Shown here: positions 1-5,688 of the stretch, piece by piece
Layout: the number at the start of each line of letters is the position of its first letter
Position numbering within the stretch: the stretch's first letter is position 1
DNA from: Deinococcus sp.
GTDB lineage: Bacteria; Deinococcota; Deinococci; Deinococcales; Deinococcaceae
Reading direction: 5' to 3'
Assembly (NCBI GenBank): GCA_028287665.1
Contig: JAQBPF010000162.1
Span: forward strand, 1-5,688
DNA: 5,688 nt
Made by a program: the position numbers and the translations under genes
The notes under the pieces: model-generated
The model's database searches: none
What the model was told of the DNA's origin: nothing
What the model saw: only the letters and a program-made list of their open reading frames with translations

Positions 1-171
1 CGTGAAAAAGGCCTCCAGGTCGCCATCGCGCAACTGACGGCTCCTGCCGTGGCCGACGCTGCCCAGTCTGATGAAGGTCAGACCGAGGAAGCTCAGCCCG
101 AAGCAGCACAGACGGAAGCCGAACCTACAGAAGCATTGCAGGCCGAAGGCGAAGGCCAGAAAACCGAGTAA
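1..171 (+). CDS. C-terminal end of an upstream protein with an acidic tail (partial; possibly trigger factor)
   Basis: Frame 1 is open from the first base of the window to a TAA at 169-171, giving 56 residues; the other two forward frames stop early. The piece begins REKGLQVAIAQLTAP, which looks like the end of an amphipathic helix. It then becomes a low-complexity tail rich in Glu, Ala and Gln with no hydrophobic core, probably disordered. A strong terminator starts about 60 bp after the stop, as expected for the end of a transcription unit. The REKGLQVAIAQL segment resembles the last helix of the trigger factor chaperone, which often has an 'EK..dFL.e.' pattern near its end, and trigger factor lies near fab genes in some Deinococcus genomes as I recall. 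That identification is tentative: only the tail is visible and the low-complexity part carries no family signal. Confidence 0.7.
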   Translation, partial: REKGLQVAIAQLTAPAVADAAQSDEGQTEEAQPEAAQTEAEPTEALQAEGEGQKTE

Positions 172-231
172 TTCAGCTTGAGCGTTGACTCTGTGGGGTG
201 AAAACCGAGCAGGGGAGACGTGAATAAAGAG

Positions 232-267
232 AAGAAGGCTCGTCCGGTGGGGCGGGTCTTCTTTTTT
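232..267 (+). terminator. Intrinsic terminator of the upstream gene
   Basis: The 5' arm at 232-245 (AAGAAGGCTCGTCC) pairs with 250-263 (GGGCGGGTCTTCTT) over 14 positions, including three G-U pairs, around a GGTG loop. The 3' arm runs into a six-T tract at 262-267. It lies 60 bp after the upstream stop codon and isolates that gene from the fab operon. Confidence 0.88.
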
Positions 268-395
268 GCTGTGTGGCCAGGAGGCGGAGGGAGCCTTTAA
301 AGCAGTTGAGGCGAGGAAAGGTCTAGGGCCAAGCAAGGACAAGTGGGCGTCGTTGAGGCGGGCTTTACCTCTCCAGAGGCACCGGTAGATGGCTT

Positions 396-419
396 CAGCT
401 TGAGGCGAAAGCTGTTTTT
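396..419 (+). terminator. Weak terminator-like hairpin
   Basis: CAGCTT (396-401) pairs with AAGCTG (409-414) around a 7-nt loop, directly followed by TTTTT (415-419). The form is that of an intrinsic terminator, but the stem is only 6 bp with three G-C pairs. It could end read-through from upstream or a small RNA from 268-395, or be a chance structure. Confidence 0.3.
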
Positions 420-462
420 CACCCCCTGGGGGTACGTCCTGGACGCCCTTCAGGCCCATCAT

Positions 463-479
463 TTTGAACCCCGTTCAGA
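463..479 (+). repeat. 17-bp motif, copy 1 (upstream of fabH)
   Basis: TTTGAACCCCGTTCAGA occurs here and again, identical, at 3823-3839 upstream of acpP. Its core is a perfect dyad, TGAAC-CCC-GTTCA (465-477). The flanks of the two copies are unrelated, so it is not part of a longer duplicated segment. An exact 17-mer repeat is unlikely by chance in a window this size (roughly one in a thousand under equal base use). The position, 68 bp before the fabH start and upstream of the predicted promoter, suggests a regulator-binding site; the regulator is unknown. Confidence 0.6.
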
Positions 480-494
480 CTCCTGAAAAATTGA

Positions 495-510
495 TTGAAC
501 GTCCGTTCAA
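495..510. promoter_or_regulatory. 16-bp palindrome, candidate repressor operator over the fabH promoter
   Basis: TTGAACG (495-501) and CGTTCAA (504-510) are perfect inverted copies separated by TC. The element contains the whole predicted -35 hexamer and part of the spacer, so a bound protein would block RNA polymerase. The size and tight spacing are typical of operators for dimeric TetR-family regulators, which control lipid metabolism in many bacteria, including FadR in Thermus. Assignment to any particular regulator is inference. It resembles the 17-bp motif at 463-479 (TTGAAC...GTTCA) but the half-site spacing differs by one base. Confidence 0.55.
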
Positions 511-523
511 AGAATGCTACGGT
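495..523 (+). promoter_or_regulatory. Predicted fabH promoter, giving a leaderless or near-leaderless mRNA
   Basis: A -35-like TTGAAC (495-500) is followed after 17 bp by a -10-like TACGGT (518-523), which fits the loose TAnnnT pattern. The -10 ends 7 bp before the fabH ATG at 531, so transcription would begin at or next to the start codon. No Shine-Dalgarno at usable spacing precedes the ATG; the GAGG at 526-529 is only 1 nt away. This matches the leaderless mRNAs known to be common in Deinococcus. The transcription start is inferred. Confidence 0.6.
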
Positions 524-530
524 ATGAGGC

Positions 531-1589
531 ATGACCGCCTCCGACTCTGCTCGCCCCAGCATTGGCATCACTGCCCTGGGTTCGTTTGCGCCCGCCAAAG
601 TGGTTAAAAATGAGGAATTCGAGGCCAGGATGGACACCACCGCCGAATGGATCGAGTCCCGCACCGGAATCAGGGAGCGGCGCTTTTCTGCACCCGACGA
701 GTTCACCTCGGATGTTGGCCTGGGCGCGGTGCGGGATCTGTTGGCCCGCGACCCGGACGGCCTGAAAGACGTGGATATGGTGATCTGCGCCACCGCCAGC
801 CCAGATGCCATGTTCCCGTCTACAGCGGCGCTGATTGCCGGACAGGTGGGCCTTGCCGGTGCAGGCGCGTTCGATTTGTCCACCGCGTGTAGCGGGTTCG
901 TGTATGGGCTGGGCATGGCGCAGGGGCTGATCAAGGGCGGGATGGCCCGCCGCGTGCTGGTGATCGGCGCAGAAACCATCACCAAGATCGTGGATCAGGA
1001 AGACCGCAACACCGCCATTCTGTTTGGCGACGGTGCGGGTGCAGTGGTCGTCGGCCCCGTGCCAGAGGGCTACGGCTTTCAGGATTTCGTGCTGGGCGCA
1101 GACAGCGCGGGCGGAAGCAGCCTGTATTCCCGTTTTCTGGCCCACCAGCTTCCCGGCGGCTTTCCGATGGGCAAATGGACCGGTATGAATGGCCGCGAAG
1201 TCTTCAAATTTGCCGTGCGGGTGCTGGGCGACAGCGGCGCGGAAGTGCTTGCCAAGAGTGGGGTCAAGAGCGAGGACGTGGACTGGGTGGTTCCCCATCA
1301 GGCCAACGTGCGGATCATCGAGGCCGCCGCCCAGCGCTTTGGCGTGCCCATGAGCAAAATGGTGATGAACCTGGACCGTTACGGCAACACCTCCAGCGCC
1401 ACCGTGCCGCTGGCCATGAAGGAAGCGGTAGACGACGGGCGCGTGAAAGACGGCCAGCAGATTCTGTTGGTGGCCTTTGGCGGCGGCCTGAGCTGGGCAG
1501 CGGCCACCCTGAAATGGTGGAGCGGTGCGCCGAGCGTGCAGGCCCGCGACTGGGCAGGCCAAGCGGAGCCTGAAGTGGTGTCGGTATGA
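531..1589 (+). CDS. fabH: 3-oxoacyl-ACP synthase III (beta-ketoacyl-ACP synthase III)
   Basis: FabH starts fatty-acid chains by condensing a short acyl-CoA, usually acetyl-CoA, with malonyl-ACP in the cytosol. The 352-residue product has the thiolase-fold hallmarks: an N-terminal IGITALGSFAP strand-turn, the WIESRTGIRERR segment (40-51), the active-site Cys120 in STACSGFVYG, DRNTAILFGDGAGA (158-171), His256 in VPHQAN, Asn286 in YGNTSSA and the GGG(L)SW end motif (317-322). The Cys-His-Asn triad is complete. FPS (95-97) aligns with the region of E. coli Phe87, which lines the acyl pocket. E. coli FabH has 317 residues; the extra length here is a short N-terminal lead and about 23 residues after the usual LKW end. 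ATG 531 is chosen because family similarity begins about residue 10 and the promoter sits just upstream. fabH is the first gene of a coupled operon, and its TGA overlaps the fabD ATG. Confidence 0.97.
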   Translation: MTASDSARPSIGITALGSFAPAKVVKNEEFEARMDTTAEWIESRTGIRERRFSAPDEFTSDVGLGAVRDLLARDPDGLKDVDMVICATASPDAMFPSTAALIAGQVGLAGAGAFDLSTACSGFVYGLGMAQGLIKGGMARRVLVIGAETITKIVDQEDRNTAILFGDGAGAVVVGPVPEGYGFQDFVLGADSAGGSSLYSRFLAHQLPGGFPMGKWTGMNGREVFKFAVRVLGDSGAEVLAKSGVKSEDVDWVVPHQANVRIIEAAAQRFGVPMSKMVMNLDRYGNTSSATVPLAMKEAVDDGRVKDGQQILLVAFGGGLSWAAATLKWWSGAPSVQARDWAGQAEPEVVSV

Positions 1590-2500
1590 CGCCAAAGATT
1601 GCTGCACTGTTTCCTGGTCAGGGATCGCATTCGGTGGGCATGGGCGCTGACCTGACCGCCGTATACGCCGCCGCCGAAGCCGTATACGCGCAGGCCGAAG
1701 CTACGTTGCCGGGGCTGCGTAGTCTGATCGAAACTGGCCCGCCTGAAGCCCTGACCCTGACCGCCAACCAGCAACCCGCACTGGTGGCCGCGTCGGTGGC
1801 GGCGTACCGGGCGTGGGTGGCCCAGACCGGACTGACCCCCGATTTTGGCGCAGGCCACAGCCTCGGTGAGTATTCGGCGCTGGTGGCTGCTGGATCGCTG
1901 AGCCTGCCCGATGCCCTGTGTCTGACCCGAGAACGGGGCGAGCGGATGCAGCAAGCCGTCCCAGTAGGCGTGGGGGCCATGTGCGCCGTGATGGGCGACC
2001 CCGCCGCCGTGCTGGAAGTCTGCGCCGCCAGTTCCGGCATCGTGCAGCCTGCGAACTTTAACGCGCCCACCCAGACCGTGATTTCGGGCGAGAAGGGTGC
2101 GGTAGACGCCGCCAGCGCTGAACTCAAGGCACGCGGTCTGAAAGTCATTCCCCTGAAAGTCAGCGCCCCGTTTCACTGCGCCCTGATGCAGCCCGCCGCC
2201 GCAGGACTGGCCCCCGCCCTCAGCGACACACCGTTTGCGCCGCTGGCCTTCCCGGTGTATGCCAACGTGACCGCCGAAGCCGGAGCCGCGCCCGCTGCCC
2301 TGCCCGAACTGCTGACCGCCCAGATCACGGGCAGCGTGCGCTGGGTGGAAACGATTCGGGCGTTGGCCGACGCGGGCGCAGAAGTCTTCATAGAATTCGG
2401 CCCCGGTACGGTGCTGACGGGCTTGGTCAAGCGCATCCTGCCAGACGCCCGCACGATGAATGTGGGTACAGCGGCGCAGCTAGAGGCGTTCGCGCTGTGA
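1586..2500 (+). CDS. fabD: Malonyl-CoA:ACP transacylase
   Basis: FabD moves the malonyl group from malonyl-CoA to holo-ACP, supplying the extender unit for FabH and FabF. The 304-residue product is close to E. coli FabD (309). It shows the opening FPGQGSHSVGMG motif (9-20), the nucleophile elbow GHSLGEYSALVAAG with Ser92 (90-103), Arg117 in TRERGE, which binds the malonyl carboxylate in the family, the FNAPTQTVISG segment (158-168), catalytic His197 in SAPFHCALM, and GPGTVLTGLVKRI near the end. The ATG shares the sequence ATGA with the fabH stop, and no good Shine-Dalgarno is present (the GGAG at 1565-1568 is too far), so translation probably depends on ribosomes finishing fabH. The stop overlaps the next gene in the same way. 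Confidence 0.97.
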   Translation: MTPKIAALFPGQGSHSVGMGADLTAVYAAAEAVYAQAEATLPGLRSLIETGPPEALTLTANQQPALVAASVAAYRAWVAQTGLTPDFGAGHSLGEYSALVAAGSLSLPDALCLTRERGERMQQAVPVGVGAMCAVMGDPAAVLEVCAASSGIVQPANFNAPTQTVISGEKGAVDAASAELKARGLKVIPLKVSAPFHCALMQPAAAGLAPALSDTPFAPLAFPVYANVTAEAGAAPAALPELLTAQITGSVRWVETIRALADAGAEVFIEFGPGTVLTGLVKRILPDARTMNVGTAAQLEAFAL

Positions 2501-3030
2501 GCGAGCCTTTCACGCAGCCTGAGATTTCGGCAGCGTTGGGGCAGACACGGGAAGAAGTTGGCGCGTTCTTTGCAGGACTCTCCGCCGAACAATTCGCGCA
2601 GGGCAACGCGGAAACGTGGTCGCCTGCCCACCATCTGCACCACCTGACGATTTCCAACGCCCCGGTGGGCATGGCGCTGGGTCTGCCCCGTGACCGCTTG
2701 CCCGCCCGCAACACCGCGCAGCCTTCCCGCTCGTACCCCGAAATGCAGGCGCTTTACCGGGAAGCCCTCGCCACAGGCGTCAAAGCCTCTGGCCGCTTCC
2801 TGCCCGATCCACAGGGAAATCAGGCCGAACTGGTGACTGGATACCAGCAAACGCTGGACACCTTGCAGGCACAGTTGCACGGCTGGCACGACACTGATCT
2901 GGATGCCCATACGCTGGCGCATCCGGTGCTTGGGCCGCTCAGCGTGCGGGAAATGCTGTTGTTTACGCTGTATCACAACGCGCACCATCTGGCGGGCGTG
3001 CAGAATAGAACTCAAATGGAGAACGCATGA
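2497..3030 (+). CDS. DinB-like (DinB/YfiT four-helix bundle) putative metal-dependent protein
   Basis: The 177-residue product appears all-helical, with no signal peptide or membrane segment. The pattern fits the DinB superfamily: an early helix, then WSPAHHLHHLTISN (41-54), where the family has 'W...e.l.HL', and a last helix with YHNAHHLAGVQ (159-169), giving the HxxxH pair His160/His164. His49, His160 and His164 are the likely metal ligands. Known relatives include bacillithiol S-transferases (BstA/YfiT), mycothiol-dependent enzymes and many proteins of unknown function; Deinococcus has many copies. The GTG start overlaps the fabD stop (GTGA), with AGAGG 10 nt upstream, and its TGA overlaps the fabG ATG. 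It therefore belongs structurally to the fab operon although no FAS-II role is known. A thiol-linked detoxification or hydrolase role is a guess. The family call is fairly sure; the activity is unknown. Confidence 0.85.
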   Translation: MSEPFTQPEISAALGQTREEVGAFFAGLSAEQFAQGNAETWSPAHHLHHLTISNAPVGMALGLPRDRLPARNTAQPSRSYPEMQALYREALATGVKASGRFLPDPQGNQAELVTGYQQTLDTLQAQLHGWHDTDLDAHTLAHPVLGPLSVREMLLFTLYHNAHHLAGVQNRTQMENA

Positions 3031-3785
3031 CCGATCAACCCGCACCCACCCGCAAAGTCGCCCTTGTGACTGGTAGCAGCCGGGGCCTGGGCCGCGCGAT
3101 GGCGCTGCAACTGGCCGCCGCAGGCTTTGATGTGGCCATTCACTACGGGCGCAATGCCGCCGAAGCCGAGAAGGTGGCCGAAACGGCCCGTGAACACGGC
3201 GTAAACGCGCAGGTGTTCGGGGCCGATTTGACCACGCCCGCCAACGCCGGAGCTTTGGTGGAGCAGGTCATTGCCGCGTTTGGCCGCCTGGATGTGCTGG
3301 TGAACAATGCCGGAATTACCCGCGATACCCTCGCCGTCCGGATGAAAGACGAGGACTGGAACGCCGTGCTGGACACCAATCTGACCAGTGCGTTTACTGC
3401 CAGCCGCGCCGCCCTGAAGCATATGATGCGTGCCCGCGCTGGCCGAATCATCAACATTGCCAGCGTGGTGGGCCTGATGGGCAACCCCGGACAGGCCAAC
3501 TATGTGGCCAGCAAAGCCGGACTGATCGGCCTGACCAAAGCGCTGGCCAAGGAGTACGGCGGTCGCGGCATCACTGTGAACGCGGTGGCCCCCGGCTTCA
3601 TCGAAAGCGACATGACGGCGGCCCTGCCGGACGCGACCCGCACGGCCTATCTGGGCGGCATCCCGCTGGCCCGTTTTGGTCAGCCGGAGGAAGTGGCGGC
3701 AGTGGTGGCCTTCCTCGCCAGCGACGCCGCCGCCTACATCACCGCGCAGGTGATCGGGGTAGACGGCGGGTTGTATCCGCACTGA
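3027..3785 (+). CDS. fabG: 3-oxoacyl-ACP reductase (NADPH-dependent, SDR family)
   Basis: FabG reduces 3-ketoacyl-ACP to 3-hydroxyacyl-ACP with NADPH, the first reduction of each elongation round. The 252-residue product is a classical short-chain dehydrogenase: TGSSRGLG cofactor motif (15-22), an Asp in GADLT (66-69), NNAG (93-96), and the catalytic tetrad Asn118, Ser146, Tyr159 and Lys163 (YVASK). VAPGFIESDM (187-196) is followed by a GIPLARFGQPEEVA segment and the C-terminal GVDGGLYPH, all typical of FabG rather than a general SDR. The ATG overlaps the stop of the DinB-like gene (ATGA) and has GGAG at 3018-3021, 5 nt upstream, so it can also start translation on its own. It is the last gene of the coupled group; no clear terminator follows before the acpP promoter region. 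Confidence 0.96.
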   Translation: MTDQPAPTRKVALVTGSSRGLGRAMALQLAAAGFDVAIHYGRNAAEAEKVAETAREHGVNAQVFGADLTTPANAGALVEQVIAAFGRLDVLVNNAGITRDTLAVRMKDEDWNAVLDTNLTSAFTASRAALKHMMRARAGRIINIASVVGLMGNPGQANYVASKAGLIGLTKALAKEYGGRGITVNAVAPGFIESDMTAALPDATRTAYLGGIPLARFGQPEEVAAVVAFLASDAAAYITAQVIGVDGGLYPH

Positions 3786-3822
3786 GTGGACAAATCTAGC
3801 TCGACAATTCCGCGTTCCTGCC

Positions 3823-3839
3823 TTTGAACCCCGTTCAGA
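3823..3839 (+). repeat. 17-bp motif, copy 2 (upstream of acpP)
   Basis: Exact second copy of TTTGAACCCCGTTCAGA, with the dyad core TGAAC-CCC-GTTCA (3825-3837). It starts 83 bp before the acpP ATG. Measured to the predicted -10 hexamers, it lies 44 bp upstream here and 55 bp upstream at fabH, a difference of about one DNA helical turn, which would keep a bound protein on the same face of the helix. It probably marks common control of the two transcription units; this is inference. Confidence 0.6.
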
Positions 3840-3854
3840 AAAGCGTGTTTTCTG
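3836..3854. promoter_or_regulatory. Inverted repeat overlapping the 17-bp motif upstream of acpP
   Basis: CAGAAAA (3836-3842) and TTTTCTG (3848-3854) form a perfect 7-bp dyad around GCGTG. It overlaps the last four bases of the 17-bp motif and covers the place where the acpP -35 element should lie. It could be a protein-binding site. Read as RNA it would make a 7-bp hairpin, but no T tract follows, so termination of fabG transcripts is less likely. Confidence 0.4.
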
Positions 3855-3866
3855 GTACGCCGCGTG

Positions 3867-3872
3867 TAGACT
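3867..3872 (+). promoter_or_regulatory. Candidate acpP promoter (-10 element)
   Basis: TAGACT fits the TAnnnT form of a -10 element and would start transcription near 3879, leaving a leader of about 26 nt that includes the Shine-Dalgarno. No good -35 hexamer lies 16-18 bp upstream, so activator help or a different start is possible. A separate promoter is expected because acpP is separated from fabG by 120 bp and has its own terminator. Confidence 0.4.
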
Positions 3873-3890
3873 GGCGCAGACTTCAACCTA

Positions 3891-3896
3891 GGGAGG
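3891..3896 (+). promoter_or_regulatory. acpP: Ribosome binding site that sets the acpP start
   Basis: GGGAGG lies 9 nt before ATG 3906. The in-frame TTG at 3900 is only 3 nt from this site, too close to be used, so the ATG is the start. Confidence 0.85.
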
Positions 3897-3905
3897 TATT
3901 TGACT

Positions 3906-4136
3906 ATGGCAACTTTTGACGACGTAAAAGAAGTAATCGTGGAGAAACTCGGCGTAGACGCGGAAAAGGTAACCCCTGAAGCGCGTTTCGTAGAAGACTT
4001 GGGTGCAGACAGCCTGGAGACCGTGGAACTGATCATGGGTCTGGAAGACAAGTTCGGCGTGACCATCAGCGATGAAGATGCCGAAAGCATCCGCACCGTG
4101 CAGGCCGCTGTGACCTTTATCGAGGGCAAGCAGTAA
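3906..4136 (+). CDS. acpP: Acyl carrier protein
   Basis: ACP carries growing acyl chains as thioesters on a 4'-phosphopantetheine arm and is the shared substrate of FabD, FabH, FabG and FabF. The 76-residue product has the usual length and a strong acidic bias (19 Asp/Glu against 7 Lys/Arg). The attachment motif DSLETVEL contains Ser36, the residue modified by holo-ACP synthase, followed by the recognition helix with [10 protein letters not shown] (42-51) and [12 protein letters not shown] (54-65). The order and spacing match E. coli AcpP. It has its own Shine-Dalgarno, a candidate promoter and a strong terminator, so it is probably made as a separate short mRNA, consistent with the high ACP amounts cells need. 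It sits between fabG and fabF, as in many FAS-II clusters. Confidence 0.98.
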   Translation: MATFDDVKEVIVEKLGVDAEKVTPEARFVEDLGADSLETVELIMGLEDKFGVTISDEDAESIRTVQAAVTFIEGKQ

Positions 4137-4200
4137 ACAGGCCGTAGGCGCACGTTCTGGGTGATCGAGTCCGGGTGATCGTTCATCTGGGAGGGGCGCG

Positions 4201-4247
4201 AGCGGGCGGGGCGGGCGCGGTGAGAGCCGTTTCCCGCCCGCTGTTTT
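4201..4247 (+). terminator. Intrinsic terminator after acpP
   Basis: AGCGGGCGGG (4201-4210) pairs perfectly with CCCGCCCGCT (4233-4242). The 22-nt interior can fold into a small CGG/CCG hairpin. A G and then TTTT (4244-4247) follow. The very GC-rich 10-bp stem should end most acpP transcripts, though the T run is short, so some read-through into fabF is possible. Confidence 0.85.
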
Positions 4248-4274
4248 AGGGCAAGACTTGAAGCAACACAGGCT

Positions 4275-4292
4275 GGGGCCTCGGCTGGCCCC
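4275..4292 (+). other. Hairpin in the fabF leader
   Basis: GGGGCC (4275-4280) pairs with GGCCCC (4287-4292) around TCGGCT. It ends 7 nt before the fabF Shine-Dalgarno (GGAGG, 4300-4304). No T tract follows, so it is not a terminator. It may stabilise the 5' end of the mRNA or affect ribosome access; no function can be shown. No clear promoter was found in 4248-4310; TTGAAG at 4258-4263 lacks a matching -10. Confidence 0.4.
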
Positions 4293-4310
4293 CGATTTCG
4301 GAGGTACAGC

Positions 4311-5558
<1,248 letters not shown>

Positions 5559-5574
5559 GGGTAAGAGAAACAGG

Positions 5575-5607
5575 AGGGGCGGCAAGGGTGGGTGTTGCCG
5601 TCCTTTT
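5575..5607 (+). terminator. Intrinsic terminator after fabF
   Basis: AGGGGCGGCAA (5575-5585) pairs with TTGCCGTCCTT (5595-5605) over 11 positions with two G-U pairs, around a 9-nt loop (GGGTGGGTG), ending in TTTT (5604-5607). It starts 17 bp after the fabF stop and closes the fab cluster. Confidence 0.83.
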
Positions 5608-5688
5608 CGGTGAGCGCGGAGGATGGGTAACTTGAATAACCGCGAATAGGGGTTGACATGCGAGGCAAAATACGCGAAAGGGACGACC

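Larger units (their letters stand above)
172..530. other. Gene-free region between the upstream gene and fabH
   Basis: No convincing coding sequence was seen in these 359 bp on either strand. The first third holds the terminator of the upstream gene. From about 268 to 360 I see nothing recognisable. From 368 to 510 there is a run of small perfect dyads: CCTCT-CC-AGAGG (368-379), CAGCTT/AAGCTG (396-414), ACCCCC-T-GGGGGT (421-433), CGTCC-T-GGACG (435-445), TGAAC-CCC-GTTCA (465-477) and TTGAACG-TC-CGTTCAA (495-510). The last two lie in the fabH promoter region and are annotated separately. The 5-bp dyads could arise by chance in this length; the 6- and 7-bp ones are less likely to. Confidence 0.6.

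Noticed and set aside
464..469. TTGAAC inside the 17-bp motif as an ordinary -35 hexamer
   Set aside because: Neither copy has a convincing -10 at 16-18 bp, and the conservation extends over a full dyad of 17 bp, which fits a binding site better.
507..1607. Long minus-strand open frame opposite fabH (366 codons), and similar ones opposite fabD, fabG and fabF, including 4671-5585
   Set aside because: These are antisense shadows of strongly supported genes in GC-rich DNA. Their translations are rich in His, Arg, Gly and Ala, show no domain motifs and have no ribosome binding sites or promoters.
1658..1699. Near-tandem 21-bp repeat in fabD (17 of 21 bases alike) encoding AVYAAAE then AVYAQAE
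   Set aside because: Compared with E. coli FabD from memory, this segment has no added length, so it looks like helix periodicity and codon bias rather than a recent duplication.
3900..3902. TTG as the acpP start, giving a 78-residue protein
   Set aside because: It is only 3 nt from the Shine-Dalgarno, while ATG 3906 has good spacing and gives the usual MATFDD-type ACP N-terminus.
4159..4181. Direct repeat GGGTGATCG (4159-4167 and 4173-4181) between acpP and its terminator
   Set aside because: Two 9-bp copies in the 3' untranslated part of acpP, with no promoter nearby, are too weak to interpret.
5653..5688. TTGACA (5653-5658) as a promoter for a downstream gene, and the ATG at 5658 as the start of a truncated gene (MRGKIRERDD)
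   Set aside because: No -10 lies 16-18 bp downstream (the sequence there is GAAAGG), and the ten codons to the window end, with only a weak GGGG upstream, are too little to support a gene.

Overview
This window is a housekeeping type II fatty-acid synthesis (FAS-II) locus from a GC-rich bacterium. All genes lie on the + strand in the order fabH - fabD - DinB-like gene - fabG - acpP - fabF. The gene order, GC-rich third codon positions, the DinB-like gene and an apparently leaderless fabH promoter suggest Deinococcus or a close relative. This assignment is inference, because the window holds no rRNA or other decisive marker.

Layout. Positions 1-171 are the 3' end of an upstream gene with an acidic tail, closed by a strong intrinsic terminator (232-267). 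A gene-free stretch (172-530) follows. It holds several small dyads, a weak terminator-like hairpin, a 17-bp motif and the fabH promoter, which is overlapped by a 16-bp palindrome. fabH, fabD, the DinB-like gene and fabG are joined by three successive 4-nt start/stop overlaps and read as one translationally coupled unit (531-3785). A 120-bp gap carries a second exact copy of the 17-bp motif, another inverted repeat and a probable acpP promoter. acpP (3906-4136) ends in a GC-rich terminator (4201-4247). A short leader with a stable hairpin precedes fabF (4311-5558), which has its own terminator (5575-5607).

How the genes work together. FabD loads malonyl groups from malonyl-CoA onto ACP (the acpP product, after phosphopantetheinylation at Ser36). 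FabH starts chains by condensing acyl-CoA with malonyl-ACP. FabG reduces the 3-ketoacyl-ACP with NADPH. FabF performs later condensations. The dehydratase (FabZ), enoyl reductase (FabI/FabK) and acetyl-CoA carboxylase are not in this window. The DinB-like protein has no known FAS-II role and is the one unexplained member of the operon.

I see no mobile element, CRISPR array, tRNA, rRNA or obvious novel multi-gene system. The best leads are the 17-bp motif shared by the fabH and acpP upstream regions, the palindrome over the fabH promoter, and the DinB-like gene inside the fab operon.
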